The notes: generated by a model not told the origin, from the sequence alone. 64,000 nucleotides of DNA from JAVJSD01 sp040219575 (GCA_040219575.1 JAVJSD010000013.1:124001-188000), one strand, 5' to 3'; counted from the stretch's first letter, positions 15,851 to 24,727 are shown. Program-made: numbers and translations.

Positions 15851-18538
15851 CTAGAAGGCGGGATTCAGCCGGGCCAGCATCATGGCGAATTCGCGCATCG
15901 CGGCGATGGCGACGACTTCGTTCTTCGCCGCCTCGAACTCGAGGGAGACGTAGCCGCTGAACGCGGGATGCACGTCGGTGCACGCCGCCCGTTCGCGCAG
16001 CAGGGAGATCCAAGGTCGAAACTCATCACTGGTATTGAGCACGTCGAGGGGGATGTCGCCGAAGTGAGCTCGCTCGTGATGTCCGGAGATATGGGCGTGA
16101 ACGATGCGGCGAAACACGGAGGGGGTTTCACGCACCAGGCGCGGCGAGATGCGCTGGACGGCCTCCTGGCGGCGATGCGCGACGGCCATCCTCCAGTGAG
16201 AGATATCGAGATTCAAGCCCACCGACGGAGACAGCAGACAACTCTGATCGAGGCGTGCACAGAGATCGCAGACCGATTGCCAGTCGCGGATGGTGAACAG
16301 GGGACCGGGCTCGAGTTCGACGGCCCAGGTGACCGGCAAATCCTTCGTCGCCTCAACAATGATCTCGAGGTTTTGAACGAAATGGGCGACACTGTCGGTC
16401 TGAGAGAGAAACGAGGCCTTGAATTCGCGTTCGGCGACCGCCTTCAAGCCCGCCACGCGCGACCCGGCGACCAGTTCGATGATCATCCGCCTGGCGGACG
16501 CCTGGAAGTCTTGCCGCCGCGCCAACCGGTCGGCGAATTTCGCAACAAAGATCAGGGCGTCGCGTCCCAGCCCGGCGCCGGTGGTATCGACCGGCAGCGA
16601 TAGCGGAGGAATGAACGTCGCCAGCGCGATGATCGGCCGGTCGCCACGGGCGGCGTCCACATCACTGGCCAAGCCGTCGAGGACCGCATCGAGAGCTCCC
16701 TCTCCCAGACGCTGGTATCCGGCCAGATACTCGAGAACCGAAACAAATCGCACACGGTCGCTGGTCGCTCGCGCGCGACGCCCGGTGCCGTCCACTTCGG
16801 TTTGCATGAACGAATACCATTCGAGCGATTCAACATGCGGCTCGACATCCTGTCGCGACAAGGAGTACTTGACGCCGGGAGAAGACGACGACGTGTACGA
16901 GGTGATCGCGGAAGGTCGAAGATTGCTGCGGCCGATCCGCGTCACGCGCCAGGTGTCGTCGCGGCGGTCCTTTAATAGCGCGCACAGCAACAGGTTCCGA
17001 CGCGGACCGCATGTCTGGCTGCGCTCAACAGGTATGCGTCGCGTTGCATCGCAGAACACGATCGATTCAGAATACTGCTCGCTGCCGGGATGCCGCCGAT
17101 GCCGGCTCCAAATCCACGACAGAGAATCACCGTCGGCGCCCGCCAACCAGGCGTCGAATAAGGAGATCGCCGACGCATCGATCGAATCGCCGCGGCACAG
17201 CGTCCGCAACCAGTTGTCGCCTTCCGACTGCACGTTGAACAAGCGGAATTCATCATTCGGGTCGGTGTCGCACAGGTGCGCTTGCAGCAGTGGATCGTCG
17301 AAGAGCATCCTTCCGCTGGGCACCGACAAGAGATAGTCGAGCCCACGACGATCCGAACGTGCGCCATCGCTGGTGGCCGTGGGAGTGAATAGCGGAAGTT
17401 GCACCTCGATCGGCGTAATCGGCATCAGCGGACGGTTCGACATTTCGTCTTGGCCGATCTGCACGGCGGCTTGAAGCTCCTCCTTCGAAACACGGCGAAA
17501 CGGCAAGTAGTCCGGGTCGTTGATGAGAAACTCTCCACCGGGATCCAAGGAGGCGCCGACGACCACGACTGCGTGGGGCAATTCCTCATCGGTCGAGGCG
17601 GGCGGCGGTTTGCGAAGCGACGCCAGCAAGGGCTGATACTCTCGGGCCCTTATCAGCCGCAACATATCCAGCGATTGAATCACCGGGAAGCCCGACAGCA
17701 CGTACGAACGGATCGCCTGGCCGAGATACATCTCGCGTTGTTGGAGTCCCAGACGGAGTTTGGCGGCGATCGACAAGGGGAGCGAGATCGCCGGAGCGCT
17801 CAAGCGCACGCTGTCGCCTTCGAAATATCGCGAGACGCCTTCCACCCCCATGCCGCCGATTTGCAATTCCGTCGCCCGCCCGTCGGTGACGTCGCTGTCG
17901 GCGAGCGCCGTGATCTCCGACACGCCGTGCACGCCCACGGCGTGTTCGTGCAGCAAGGCCGTCGCCATGAAGCAGGCCGCCTGCGCGCACATCCCTCCGC
18001 CCAACAGGATCTGACGCACAAAGGGAGTGCCCTGGATCTCGCGCTTCTCCGCCCAACCACACTCGCCGTAGGCGCGGCCCAGCGGTGCGGTGAGCGTGTA
18101 CCATTGATCGTCGCCGTACCGGTGACGAGGCGGCGCCAACACCGAGTCGGCGATGCAGCGCCCCGGTTGCGCCAGGTTCTGGCGGACCACCTGTCCCAGC
18201 CTCAGTCCGGCGACGGTCGACGGAGGCGGCGACAGCCAGTCAATGTTCTCACAGGTTTTTGCCAAAAAGCTGAGCCGACGAAGGTTGATGAAACTGCCGT
18301 CGGGCAACTCCATCCGGACCGCAAAGCGAGGGGCGGACGTCGAAAACAGCTCGCATTCGCTGCGGGAAATCAGCGAAGGAGCGATTCGCATGCGAAATTC
18401 GCCGGGATCGGCGCGGCTGTCTCCCAAGTGATCTTGAACAAGTTGGGTGACGAATTCCCATTGCGCCAGGCCGCCGATTTCCTGAACAACCCAAGAGGTT
18501 CGCAGGCCGCCCGACGCGGCTGGTAGTGGAGAGGACAT
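15851..18538 (-). CDS. Fusion protein: papain/C39-like N-terminal domain and xylose-isomerase-like TIM-barrel C-terminal domain
   Basis: 895 residues. The C-terminal 320 residues look like a sugar phosphate isomerase/epimerase (AP-endonuclease-2 type barrel): E741/E743 (VELEPG), D778-I-S-H781 (NLDISHW), H814/H816 (VHAHISGHH) and E867 (VSLEFE) fit the metal-ligand order E-D-H-H-E. The N-terminal half has a possible papain-like triad of the C39 kind: C184 in GGGMCAQAACF, H322 in PHAVVVVGAS and D341 in LINDPDY. The residue spacing and the HAVVVVG...INDP pair are characteristic of C39-like folds. No signal peptide is evident. A 200-residue middle region is unassigned. It is followed within 19 bases by an enolase-superfamily gene, suggesting sugar-acid metabolism. 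The barrel call is good; the N-terminal call is a fold-level inference. Confidence 0.72.
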   Translation of the reverse strand: MSSPLPAASGGLRTSWVVQEIGGLAQWEFVTQLVQDHLGDSRADPGEFRMRIAPSLISRSECELFSTSAPRFAVRMELPDGSFINLRRLSFLAKTCENIDWLSPPPSTVAGLRLGQVVRQNLAQPGRCIADSVLAPPRHRYGDDQWYTLTAPLGRAYGECGWAEKREIQGTPFVRQILLGGGMCAQAACFMATALLHEHAVGVHGVSEITALADSDVTDGRATELQIGGMGVEGVSRYFEGDSVRLSAPAISLPLSIAAKLRLGLQQREMYLGQAIRSYVLSGFPVIQSLDMLRLIRAREYQPLLASLRKPPPASTDEELPHAVVVVGASLDPGGEFLINDPDYLPFRRVSKEELQAAVQIGQDEMSNRPLMPITPIEVQLPLFTPTATSDGARSDRRGLDYLLSVPSGRMLFDDPLLQAHLCDTDPNDEFRLFNVQSEGDNWLRTLCRGDSIDASAISLFDAWLAGADGDSLSWIWSRHRRHPGSEQYSESIVFCDATRRIPVERSQTCGPRRNLLLCALLKDRRDDTWRVTRIGRSNLRPSAITSYTSSSSPGVKYSLSRQDVEPHVESLEWYSFMQTEVDGTGRRARATSDRVRFVSVLEYLAGYQRLGEGALDAVLDGLASDVDAARGDRPIIALATFIPPLSLPVDTTGAGLGRDALIFVAKFADRLARRQDFQASARRMIIELVAGSRVAGLKAVAEREFKASFLSQTDSVAHFVQNLEIIVEATKDLPVTWAVELEPGPLFTIRDWQSVCDLCARLDQSCLLSPSVGLNLDISHWRMAVAHRRQEAVQRISPRLVRETPSVFRRIVHAHISGHHERAHFGDIPLDVLNTSDEFRPWISLLRERAACTDVHPAFSGYVSLEFEAAKNEVVAIAAMREFAMMLARLNPAF

Positions 18539-18568
18539 CGCTTGCTGGGCCCCGGTATGCTTGGCGAG

Positions 18569-18597
18569 AGAATACGCCGGTATGTGAATACTGCGAA
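18569..18597 (-). promoter_or_regulatory. Sigma70-type promoter for the fusion-enolase operon
   Basis: Read on the minus strand: TTCGCA (18597-18592), 17-base spacer, TATTCT (18574-18569), 31 bases before the ATG at 18538. Confidence 0.5.
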
Positions 18598-18935
18598 CAG
18601 TATCTAGGTCGCAAATTCACAATTCAAGCGAGAAGGCGGAGATTCGCGCACTTTTTCTCGGACCGCGCAAGGGGCCGACCGCGCAAGCGCGACGTCGAAC
18701 CGGCGGCGTCCTCATCCTGTGTTGCAGGTACGAGCATCAAACGAGGCAGCGCAAGCAGGCGGGCGGGTTCTGTTCGGCGAGTCTTGAACCCCAGTTCACT
18801 CGCTAGCGCTTCGTTGAATCAACGGTCCCAGGACAAGAAGCTGTAGAGGCGATCGAGCGGTGAGAAGCAGCGGAGGAGAAACCGCAGCGGAGAAGACCGC
18901 CGCCCAGGTGCACCGCCGATCCCGCGAAGGCGGCG
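18598..18935. other. Gene-free stretch, nothing recognised
   Basis: Reading frames here have no recognisable domain, and no repeat of the families found elsewhere is present. A weak hairpin (CCGCC...GGCGG, about 18914-18934) lies at the 3' side of the small gene at 18936 and lacks a T tract. Confidence 0.4.
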
Positions 18936-19178
18936 CTAGTTCTCTGGTTGGTCGGAAAAGAGCAAATCGCTGCGAAAGGGCTCCTTGACCGACGTCAGGC
19001 GACGACGAGCTTCCTCCGGATAGACCTGCTCCAACGCCTCGTCCAGCAGGTCGTGAAGGTCGCCATCGGGCTGTTTTGCGAACAGTTCAGCGAACCGGAT
19101 TCGTACGTCGTCGCCGTACTCGCTGGTGATCCAGCCTGTGAATCGCTCAATGTCCACAGCAATACCCATGCCCACCAT
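18936..19178 (-). CDS. Small hypothetical protein
   Basis: 80 residues, acidic, with a helical middle (DLHDLLDEALEQVYPEEARRRL). No family recognised and no signal peptide or membrane helix. The amino-acid composition is that of a real soluble protein, unlike the Arg/Pro-rich readings in other frames. The start could be the ATG at 19178 or the one at 19169; neither has a ribosome site. The region between it and the DUF1080 gene (19179-19449) contains nothing I can name. Confidence 0.5.
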   Translation of the reverse strand: MVGMGIAVDIERFTGWITSEYGDDVRIRFAELFAKQPDGDLHDLLDEALEQVYPEEARRRLTSVKEPFRSDLLFSDQPEN

Positions 19179-19449
19179 AGTAGTTCAAGGAGGTCGGCCT
19201 GCAACGCATGGCGCAGCACCCGAGTCAACGCGAAGAGTAACGCCTTGCGGCGATATTGACAACGGGTCTCAGTCGGCGGCTGCCCGGGAAGGCGAACAAA
19301 AAGTCGACGCCACGACCCTCTAATCCACAAACTCGACGCCAAACCCCGCGAAAAATGGGCCTTGACGGAACACATCAATAACCATTGTTGCGTTTCCGCG
19401 TTTGCCCTCAGGCCGCCCAGAAGGAGACCGCGACAGAATGACATTCGGG

Positions 19450-20847
19450 CTACGGCTCGCTTCGCCGGGGTTGTTCGCGCTGGCGGAGGTTGCGAAACAG
19501 CACGTCGGTGGTGGGATCGTGGCCCTGAATCTGCACGGTGCCAGGCTCCAGCCGCAGGCCGCGGCGGGGATTGGCGTCGACCTGCCGCTCGTCGGTCCAG
19601 TCGGTCACCTGGAAGCCGTTCACCCACACCGCGATGTGCGGGCCGTCGGCGATGATCGTCTTGTAAACCCACACGTTGTCGTCGCCCATCACTCGTCGGG
19701 CGGTGGTGCGGCGGAAGATGGCGCCGGTGCCGGCGTCGACCGGATTGCTGCGATCTCGATCCTTGAAGCCGTTGTGGATTTGGCTTTCGTAGCCGTTCAT
19801 CTCCTCGCCGGGGATGCAGCGAAAGAAGACGCCCGAGTTGAGTCCCTCGGCATTGGTCTTGCATTCCAGTTGCAGCACGAAGTCTCCCAGGGCGGTGTCG
19901 CTCTCCAGCCAGCCTTTGCCGCCGGCGACGTGCAGTTCGCCGTCGTCGTTGATGGTGAACTCGCTGTCGCCGTGCTCGCTCCAGCCGGTGAGATCCTCGC
20001 CGTTGAACATCGGCGTCAATTCCAGCGGCTTGAGCTTGATGTTGCGAAACTCGACCTTTCCCTCGCGATGCTGCAAGGCGATGTAGCCGCGACCGAGCGG
20101 GTTCTCATCGGTGTAGTCCATCACTTCCTGGCCGTCGAGCAGCACGATCACCGTATTGCCCAGCACCGTCACCTCGAACGTCTGCCAGTCGGCGCTGGTG
20201 TGGTCGCCTTCCACCTTCTGCCGCTTCACCAGGCTGCCGGTCGGAAACGGATTGTCGGCCGGGGCGATGTTCAGTTCGTAGCAGTCGCTTTCCGGATCGG
20301 TCGGTACTTTGGGTGTGTGCAGGAAGATGCCGCTGTTGGTTCCTTCCGCGGCGCGGAAATCAACCTTCAACCGATAGTCGCTGAAGCTGGTGTTGGTGGT
20401 CAGAAATCCTTCGTCGCCTTCATCGACGACGATCACGCCGTCCTCCACTCGCCAGTTCGCGTCGCCCTTTTGCTCCGACCAACCGTACAGCGACACGCCG
20501 TCGAACAGCGCGATCCAGCCATCGGCCAAATCCGCCTCGCCGAGCAGGTGCGGCGTGGGGTCCGGCAGCGGCTCGGTCTTGGGCGGCTTGTCGCCCGTTG
20601 CATCTCCGCCCACCTGCGCCGGGCCGTCGGAAGATGCCGGCGCGTCGCTGTCGCCGGAGTCGCCCGCTGCATCGCCGACCGTTGCATCCTCCGCGGGACG
20701 AGGCGAAACGTCATCGACCATCGGCCCGTTGTCTGCCGGAGCACAACCGCCCGCCGTCAGCAGCGCGGCGCAGATAACCAACAGTCCGCAGCACGACATC
20801 AGGGCGCAGGCGCGAGTCCACTTCGCCGCGCGAACCTTGCAGTCCAT
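19450..20847 (-). CDS. Lipoprotein-like protein with two DUF1080 (3-keto-disaccharide hydrolase) domains
   Basis: DUF1080 (PF06439) is a concanavalin-like beta-sandwich found in sugar-active exoproteins; characterised members cleave 3-keto-glycosides. Two copies are visible: about 110-285 (GWIALFDGVSLYGWSEQ, GTNSGIFLHTP, CYELNIAP, YIALQHREGKVEFRNIKL) and about 288-458 (PMFNGEDLTGWSEHGDSEF, LNSGVFFRCIPGE, GYESQIHNGFKDRD, PRRGLRLEPGTVQIQGHD). The N-terminus has a hydrophobic segment ending LLTAGGC, a plausible lipid-attachment Cys, then an acidic Ser/Asp-rich linker. The start is set at 20847 because AGGAGGGG lies just before it; an in-frame ATG at 20889 has no such site. Probably anchored outside the cytoplasmic membrane and active on a plant or algal saccharide; the substrate is not inferable. 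Confidence 0.9.
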   Translation of the reverse strand: MDCKVRAAKWTRACALMSCCGLLVICAALLTAGGCAPADNGPMVDDVSPRPAEDATVGDAAGDSGDSDAPASSDGPAQVGGDATGDKPPKTEPLPDPTPHLLGEADLADGWIALFDGVSLYGWSEQKGDANWRVEDGVIVVDEGDEGFLTTNTSFSDYRLKVDFRAAEGTNSGIFLHTPKVPTDPESDCYELNIAPADNPFPTGSLVKRQKVEGDHTSADWQTFEVTVLGNTVIVLLDGQEVMDYTDENPLGRGYIALQHREGKVEFRNIKLKPLELTPMFNGEDLTGWSEHGDSEFTINDDGELHVAGGKGWLESDTALGDFVLQLECKTNAEGLNSGVFFRCIPGEEMNGYESQIHNGFKDRDRSNPVDAGTGAIFRRTTARRVMGDDNVWVYKTIIADGPHIAVWVNGFQVTDWTDERQVDANPRRGLRLEPGTVQIQGHDPTTDVLFRNLRQREQPRRSEP

Positions 20848-20918
20848 AATCCCCTCCTGTTTGCCGAAAACGAAATCGTTAGACTTCATTCCTAGGGTTG
20901 TGTTCGTTTTGGTTTAGG

Positions 20919-21033
20919 GTAGCCGAACTCGTGAGAGTTCGGCAGTTCGGTACCACGAATGCAGTTCAACGGCTGCAGTTCGAGAAGTCTCAGACGTCGT
21001 CACGAATGCCTGAACTCTCACGAGTTCAGCTAC
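20919..21033. repeat. REP-type palindrome cluster
   Basis: GTAGCCGAACTCGTGAGAG opens and CTCACGAGTTCAGCTAC closes a 115-base unit, with a further AGAAGTCTCAGACGTCGT segment inside. It lies between divergent genes (DUF1080 and pdxJ), so it cannot be simply a terminator. Confidence 0.65.
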
Positions 21034-21175
21034 TCCAAGTTCAATCCGTCACAAAGCACCAGGGTTTTCTTCGTTTTGGTTTACTCGCGGCCGCGCTTTT
21101 TCGGCGGCCGGCGCTCTCTTTGGCGACGCGACGAGGCCCGTTAGAGCCCCGCACGTCTCCGGGTTAGATTCTCGA

Positions 21176-21886
21176 ATGACCGAACTTGGCGTCAATATCG
21201 ATCATGTGGCCACGGTCCGCGAGGCCCGGAAGACGTACGAACCCGATCCCGTCTGGGCAGCGGCCCTGGCGGAACTGGGAGGCGCTGATTGTATCACGTT
21301 GCACTTGCGAGAAGACCGCCGCCACATTCAAGATCGCGATCTGCGTCTGCTGCGCGAAACCGTCACGGTGAAGCTCAACCTGGAGTTGGCGGCCGACACC
21401 GAAATCGTCGGCATCGCCTGCCAGGTGAAGCCCGACCAGGCCACGCTGGTGCCCGAGCGGCGAGAAGAGGTGACGACCGAGGGGGGCCTGAACGTCGTCG
21501 GCCAGCACGCGGCGGTGGCGGCGGCGATCGCCAAGCTGCAACAAGCCGGCGTCTCGGTCAGTCTGTTTCTCGACGCCGACCTCGCACAGATTGAAGCAGC
21601 CGCCGAGTTGGGCGCGCAGGCCGTCGAGTTGCACACCGGGCAGTACTCGCTGGCCAAGGGAGCGGCCCACTGCGAGGAACTGGAAAAGCTGATCGTGGCG
21701 GGCCGCCGCATTCGCGAGCTTGGCATGACGCTGCACGCCGGGCACGGGCTGAACTATCAGAACGTCGGCCCGGTGGCCGCCATCGAGGGCATGCACGAGC
21801 TGAATATCGGCCACTCGATCGTGGCCCGAGCCGTGATGGTCGGCATGCAGCAGGCGGTCCGTGAGATGAAGAACCTGCTGTTGTGA
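21176..21886 (+). CDS. pdxJ: Pyridoxine 5'-phosphate synthase PdxJ
   Basis: PdxJ condenses 3-amino-1-hydroxyacetone 1-phosphate with 1-deoxy-D-xylulose 5-phosphate to give pyridoxine 5'-phosphate, the last ring-forming step of DXP-dependent vitamin B6 synthesis. The 236 residues show the family hallmarks: LGVNIDHVATVREARKT at the start, CITLHLREDRRHIQDRD near 38-54, KLNLELA near 65, KPDQATLVPERREEVTTEGG near 84, VSLFLDAD near 131, the ELHTG strand near 151 and LHAGHGLNYQNV near 190. Length is standard. It stands alone, with a REP unit upstream and no pdxA neighbour. Cytoplasmic. Confidence 0.97.
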   Translation: MTELGVNIDHVATVREARKTYEPDPVWAAALAELGGADCITLHLREDRRHIQDRDLRLLRETVTVKLNLELAADTEIVGIACQVKPDQATLVPERREEVTTEGGLNVVGQHAAVAAAIAKLQQAGVSVSLFLDADLAQIEAAAELGAQAVELHTGQYSLAKGAAHCEELEKLIVAGRRIRELGMTLHAGHGLNYQNVGPVAAIEGMHELNIGHSIVARAVMVGMQQAVREMKNLLL

Positions 21887-21919
21887 TTGCAGATTGCAGA
21901 TTTCAGATTGCAGATTGCC
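21885..21919. repeat. Five tandem GATTGCA heptads
   Basis: GATTGCA, GATTGCA, GATTTCA, GATTGCA, GATTGCC, starting on the last two bases of the pdxJ stop codon. Heptad microrepeats of this type also occur at 38852 and 51223. Confidence 0.75.
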
Positions 21920-22023
21920 GAACGACAAATTGAAATCCGCATGCGAATCTTCGACTCGCCGCGGACCAGGTAGTCTGGTGAAACTGCGGTCTCTGCCGCC
22001 CGCCGCCGGGGCCGCAATTTCTC

Positions 22024-22052
22024 TTGTTGGGACCCTCCCAATTCGGTAAAAG
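22024..22052 (+). promoter_or_regulatory. Possible sigma70-type promoter for the 22081 gene
   Basis: TTGTTG (22024-22029), 17-base spacer, TAAAAG (22047-22052). The -10 is a 4/6 match, so this is tentative. Confidence 0.35.
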
Positions 22053-22080
22053 GCCCGCTCTCCTCTAGCTGGTCTACTTC

Positions 22081-23412
22081 ATGACGCGATCTCGCACTGG
22101 CAAACCCCCAACGTGTTGGGCGTCCGTTTGGGCCGTCCTCGCGCTGTCTTGCGCGCTGATTGCGAATGCGTACGGGCAAGCGGGCGGCGTCTATTCGGCG
22201 CCGCCCGTGCAGCAATGGCCCGCTCCCCCACCGTCTCCGTATGAGGCTTCTCCCGATTCCTCGCCGGCGCATTCCTTGCCGGCCCATTCCTCGTCGGCCC
22301 CGCGAGAGGGCGGCGCGCAATCGGTGCTGGTCGGCGCCGCCGGACAGGGGGGACGCGAGGCGATCTATGTCGCCGAGCGGCAGGAGGAATTGCCGCCTCC
22401 CGGCGGCGGAGCGCCGGTTCCCACGCCCATCTACGAGGAAGGAATCTCGCTGTTCGAACTCGAGGGCTGCAACGACTGTCGGTCGTGCAACCCCGGGCAA
22501 TTTCACGAGTGCCCGCCCAACTGCGCGAAGACCCGCATCGGCCGATTCCTGTACGCGATGTATCGCGACACCTGCTGCCCCGATCCCTGTTACGATCCGC
22601 AGTGGTGGGCGCTGGCCGACGCGGCGTTCTACACCGAAGGCGCGCGGCCCGTCACCCAGCAGCGTTTTCGCTGGGACGCCGGCTTCGACATGGTGTATCC
22701 CGATCGCGCCGAGTTCTTCTGGGCGCGCAGCGGGGGCGGCGGCGCGGGGCCGTCGACGATCGTGCCGTCGCTGCGGTTCCACGAGCTTTCGATGTACACC
22801 GAAGTGGCCCATGGCGCCTTCGGCGCCTTCACCGAAATTCCCTATCGCTCGGTCTACACGGCCCTCGGCGGGCATGAAGCCGGCTTCGGCGACATCAACG
22901 TCGGCGTGAAGTCGATGCTGCACGACACCGAACTGATGCAACTGACGTTCCAGATGCGGACGATCACGCCCGTCGGCGTATCGTCGCGGGGCCTGGGCAC
23001 GGGTCACGTCTCGCTCGAGCCCTCATTGATCATGGGCCTGAACCTCAGTCCGTTCAGCTACTTTCAGGGACAGGTGGCCGAGTGGATACCGTTGGGAGGC
23101 GACCAGGACTACGCCGGCGCGCTGTTGCACTACCACTTCGCCTACAACCACTCGCTGCTGGGCGACCCCAGCGGCGTACACTGGATCGGCGTGATGGAGT
23201 TGAATGGCTGGTCGTTCCAGGACGGCGCGTACTCGGCCTATCCGTCGACGACGCTGCTGCCGGCCAGCAACCACACCTACCTCAGCGGCGGTCCCGGTTT
23301 GCGGATCGTCGTCTGCGACGCCATCGACTTTGGCGTCGGCAGCGCCTTCGCCTACACCCGCGATCATTGGGCCGAGCAGCATTACCGCACGGAGTTCCGC
23401 CTGCGATTCTAG
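22081..23412 (+). CDS. Outer-membrane beta-barrel-like protein
   Basis: 443 residues. A signal peptide (about 1-33, ending NAYGQA) is followed by a Pro/Ser-rich linker (about 34-135) with many PP pairs. A Cys-rich segment comes next (about 137-185: CNDCRSCNPGQFHECPPNC, then CCPDPC). The remaining 250 residues are beta-rich with alternating polar and hydrophobic residues (RFRWDAGFDMVYP, ELMQLTFQMRTITP, HVSLEPSLIMGLNLS, WIGVMELNGWSF, YLSGGPGLRIVV) and end in an aromatic residue (FRLRF). This is the usual picture of a planctomycete outer-membrane barrel or transport-related protein. Function not known. The Cys cluster may bind metal or form disulfides outside the cell. Confidence 0.7.
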   Translation: MTRSRTGKPPTCWASVWAVLALSCALIANAYGQAGGVYSAPPVQQWPAPPPSPYEASPDSSPAHSLPAHSSSAPREGGAQSVLVGAAGQGGREAIYVAERQEELPPPGGGAPVPTPIYEEGISLFELEGCNDCRSCNPGQFHECPPNCAKTRIGRFLYAMYRDTCCPDPCYDPQWWALADAAFYTEGARPVTQQRFRWDAGFDMVYPDRAEFFWARSGGGGAGPSTIVPSLRFHELSMYTEVAHGAFGAFTEIPYRSVYTALGGHEAGFGDINVGVKSMLHDTELMQLTFQMRTITPVGVSSRGLGTGHVSLEPSLIMGLNLSPFSYFQGQVAEWIPLGGDQDYAGALLHYHFAYNHSLLGDPSGVHWIGVMELNGWSFQDGAYSAYPSTTLLPASNHTYLSGGPGLRIVVCDAIDFGVGSAFAYTRDHWAEQHYRTEFRLRF

Positions 23413-23437
23413 TGCAGCGTGACAGCTAAGCATGGGG

Positions 23438-23674
23438 GTAGCAGAAGTCGTGAGACTTCTGGAAGCTCAGACGTCGTGACGAATTTCTGAACTCTCACGA
23501 GTTCAGCTACGGCACTGTCACGAATTTCTGAACTCTCACGAGTTCAGCTACGGCACTGTCACGAATTTCTGAACTCTCACGAGCTCCGCTACGGCACTGC
23601 ATTGAAGCTTCGTCGCGCTATTCGTGAGACTTCCGAGCGCAGTGAAAAAGCGGGACTCTCACGAGTTCCGCTAC
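23438..23674. repeat. REP cluster containing three tandem 41-base units
   Basis: Opens with GTAGCAGAAGTCGTGAGAC and closes with GAGTTCCGCTAC. Inside, bases 23476-23598 are three direct copies of a 41-base unit (G-TCACGAATTTCTGAACTC..., starts 23476, 23517, 23558). Each copy holds half-palindromes ending in GCTACGG. The cluster fills the spacer between the convergent genes at 22081 and 23732. Confidence 0.75.
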
Positions 23675-23731
23675 CAATCGAATCGCCAAGTCGGCGCTTG
23701 CAGGAAAGGCCCGGCTTGGCGAGCGGCGAGG

Positions 23732-24727
23732 TCAGCGTTTGACGAGCGGGATCTCGATCGTCGCCGTTTTCCCCGCCTCAATCGTGACGGGCACTGCCGC
23801 CGAGGCGCCCTCGCAGCAGAAGCGGTATTGGCCGGGAGCAAGGCCGGTGAGGGTGAGACGGCCCGAGTCATCGGTGGCGAGCGTGTTGTTCGGGCCGCCC
23901 CCGCTGAGCGTGTTGACGATCGAGACGCCCAACGACGTCTCCAGTTTCTCCAGGGCCGCTTTCCCCTGGGGTGTTTCGAAGCCGGCCGGCGGGTTGTCGC
24001 GCGGCGGCATGAAGTGCAGCCAGACCTTGGCCCGCTCCTCGCCGGCGGCGATTTCGACCGCTCCCGTCGCGTTGGGATTGGGATCGATGGTGAAGGCGAG
24101 CGAGACCTCCTGGCCGGGGGCGATCGTCGCCCAGCGGCACTGGTAATGATTCGGCTTCCAACCGACGAAGAAGCAGTAATGTCCCGGCGGCAGGTGTTCG
24201 TGCCGGAACGACCAGCCCTGCTCCGGTGAGAAAGCCAGCGCCGAGTTCCGCGGTTCGTGCGTGGTCGATTTTACGGGCGTCCACCGCATGCCCCACATCG
24301 GAAACGCCGCCACATTGCTGACGATCTCGCCGCTCTCGGCGGCCACTCCGTAGTAGCCGGCGCCGAGGGCGAAGTCGGTTTCCTCGTCGAAGTAGTAGCT
24401 GGTGCTCGACTCGCTCTCTTCCGCCTGCGCCGGCTGAAAGCGATTCTCCCAGCCGCGAATGGTGATTGTCCCCGCAACCTCCGCCGTGGCGGGCGCCGGC
24501 TTCGACGCGGGCGGTTGGGTTTCGGGTGACACATCGGGCGGCGCGACGTCGTCCGCCGCGGCGCCATTGACGATGCTTTCCCCTTGGGCGAGCAGAGGAT
24601 CCGTCGGCGTCTCCGGTCCCGAAGCGGCCGGCTCGCCGCTGCAGCCGGCGAAGAACACGACGAATGACACGGCGAAAGTGATGAAAGGGAGTGCGAAATT
24701 GGCGGCGGCAAGCGGGCGAGTTTTCAT
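23732..24727 (-). CDS. Lipoprotein with carboxypeptidase-regulatory-like beta domain
   Basis: 331 residues. A signal sequence ends in the lipobox VFFAGC (Cys near residue 29), followed by a Pro/Ala-rich linker to about 85. The middle is a beta-sandwich with no recognised family (GTITIRGWENRF, YYGVAAESGEIVSNV, HEHLPPGHYCFFVGWKPNHY). The last 60 residues (LATDDSGRLTLTGLAPGQYRF, then VTIEAGKTATIEIPLVKR) resemble the carboxypeptidase regulatory-like or prealbumin-like beta-sandwich found in many surface proteins. AGGG lies 10 bases before the start. It ends near a REP cluster that separates it from the convergent barrel gene. Likely cell-surface; role unknown. Confidence 0.7.
   Translation of the reverse strand: MKTRPLAAANFALPFITFAVSFVVFFAGCSGEPAASGPETPTDPLLAQGESIVNGAAADDVAPPDVSPETQPPASKPAPATAEVAGTITIRGWENRFQPAQAEESESSTSYYFDEETDFALGAGYYGVAAESGEIVSNVAAFPMWGMRWTPVKSTTHEPRNSALAFSPEQGWSFRHEHLPPGHYCFFVGWKPNHYQCRWATIAPGQEVSLAFTIDPNPNATGAVEIAAGEERAKVWLHFMPPRDNPPAGFETPQGKAALEKLETSLGVSIVNTLSGGGPNNTLATDDSGRLTLTGLAPGQYRFCCEGASAAVPVTIEAGKTATIEIPLVKR

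Noticed and set aside
19179..19449. Transposase remnant on the minus strand (CQYRRKALLFALTRVLRHAL-like reading)
   Set aside because: Only a short Arg-rich stretch, no DDE motif, no terminal repeats; too little to support a mobile element.
23438..23674. Possible CRISPR array
   Set aside because: Units are directly adjacent (41-base period with no unique spacers), consist of REP palindromes, and no cas gene is present.
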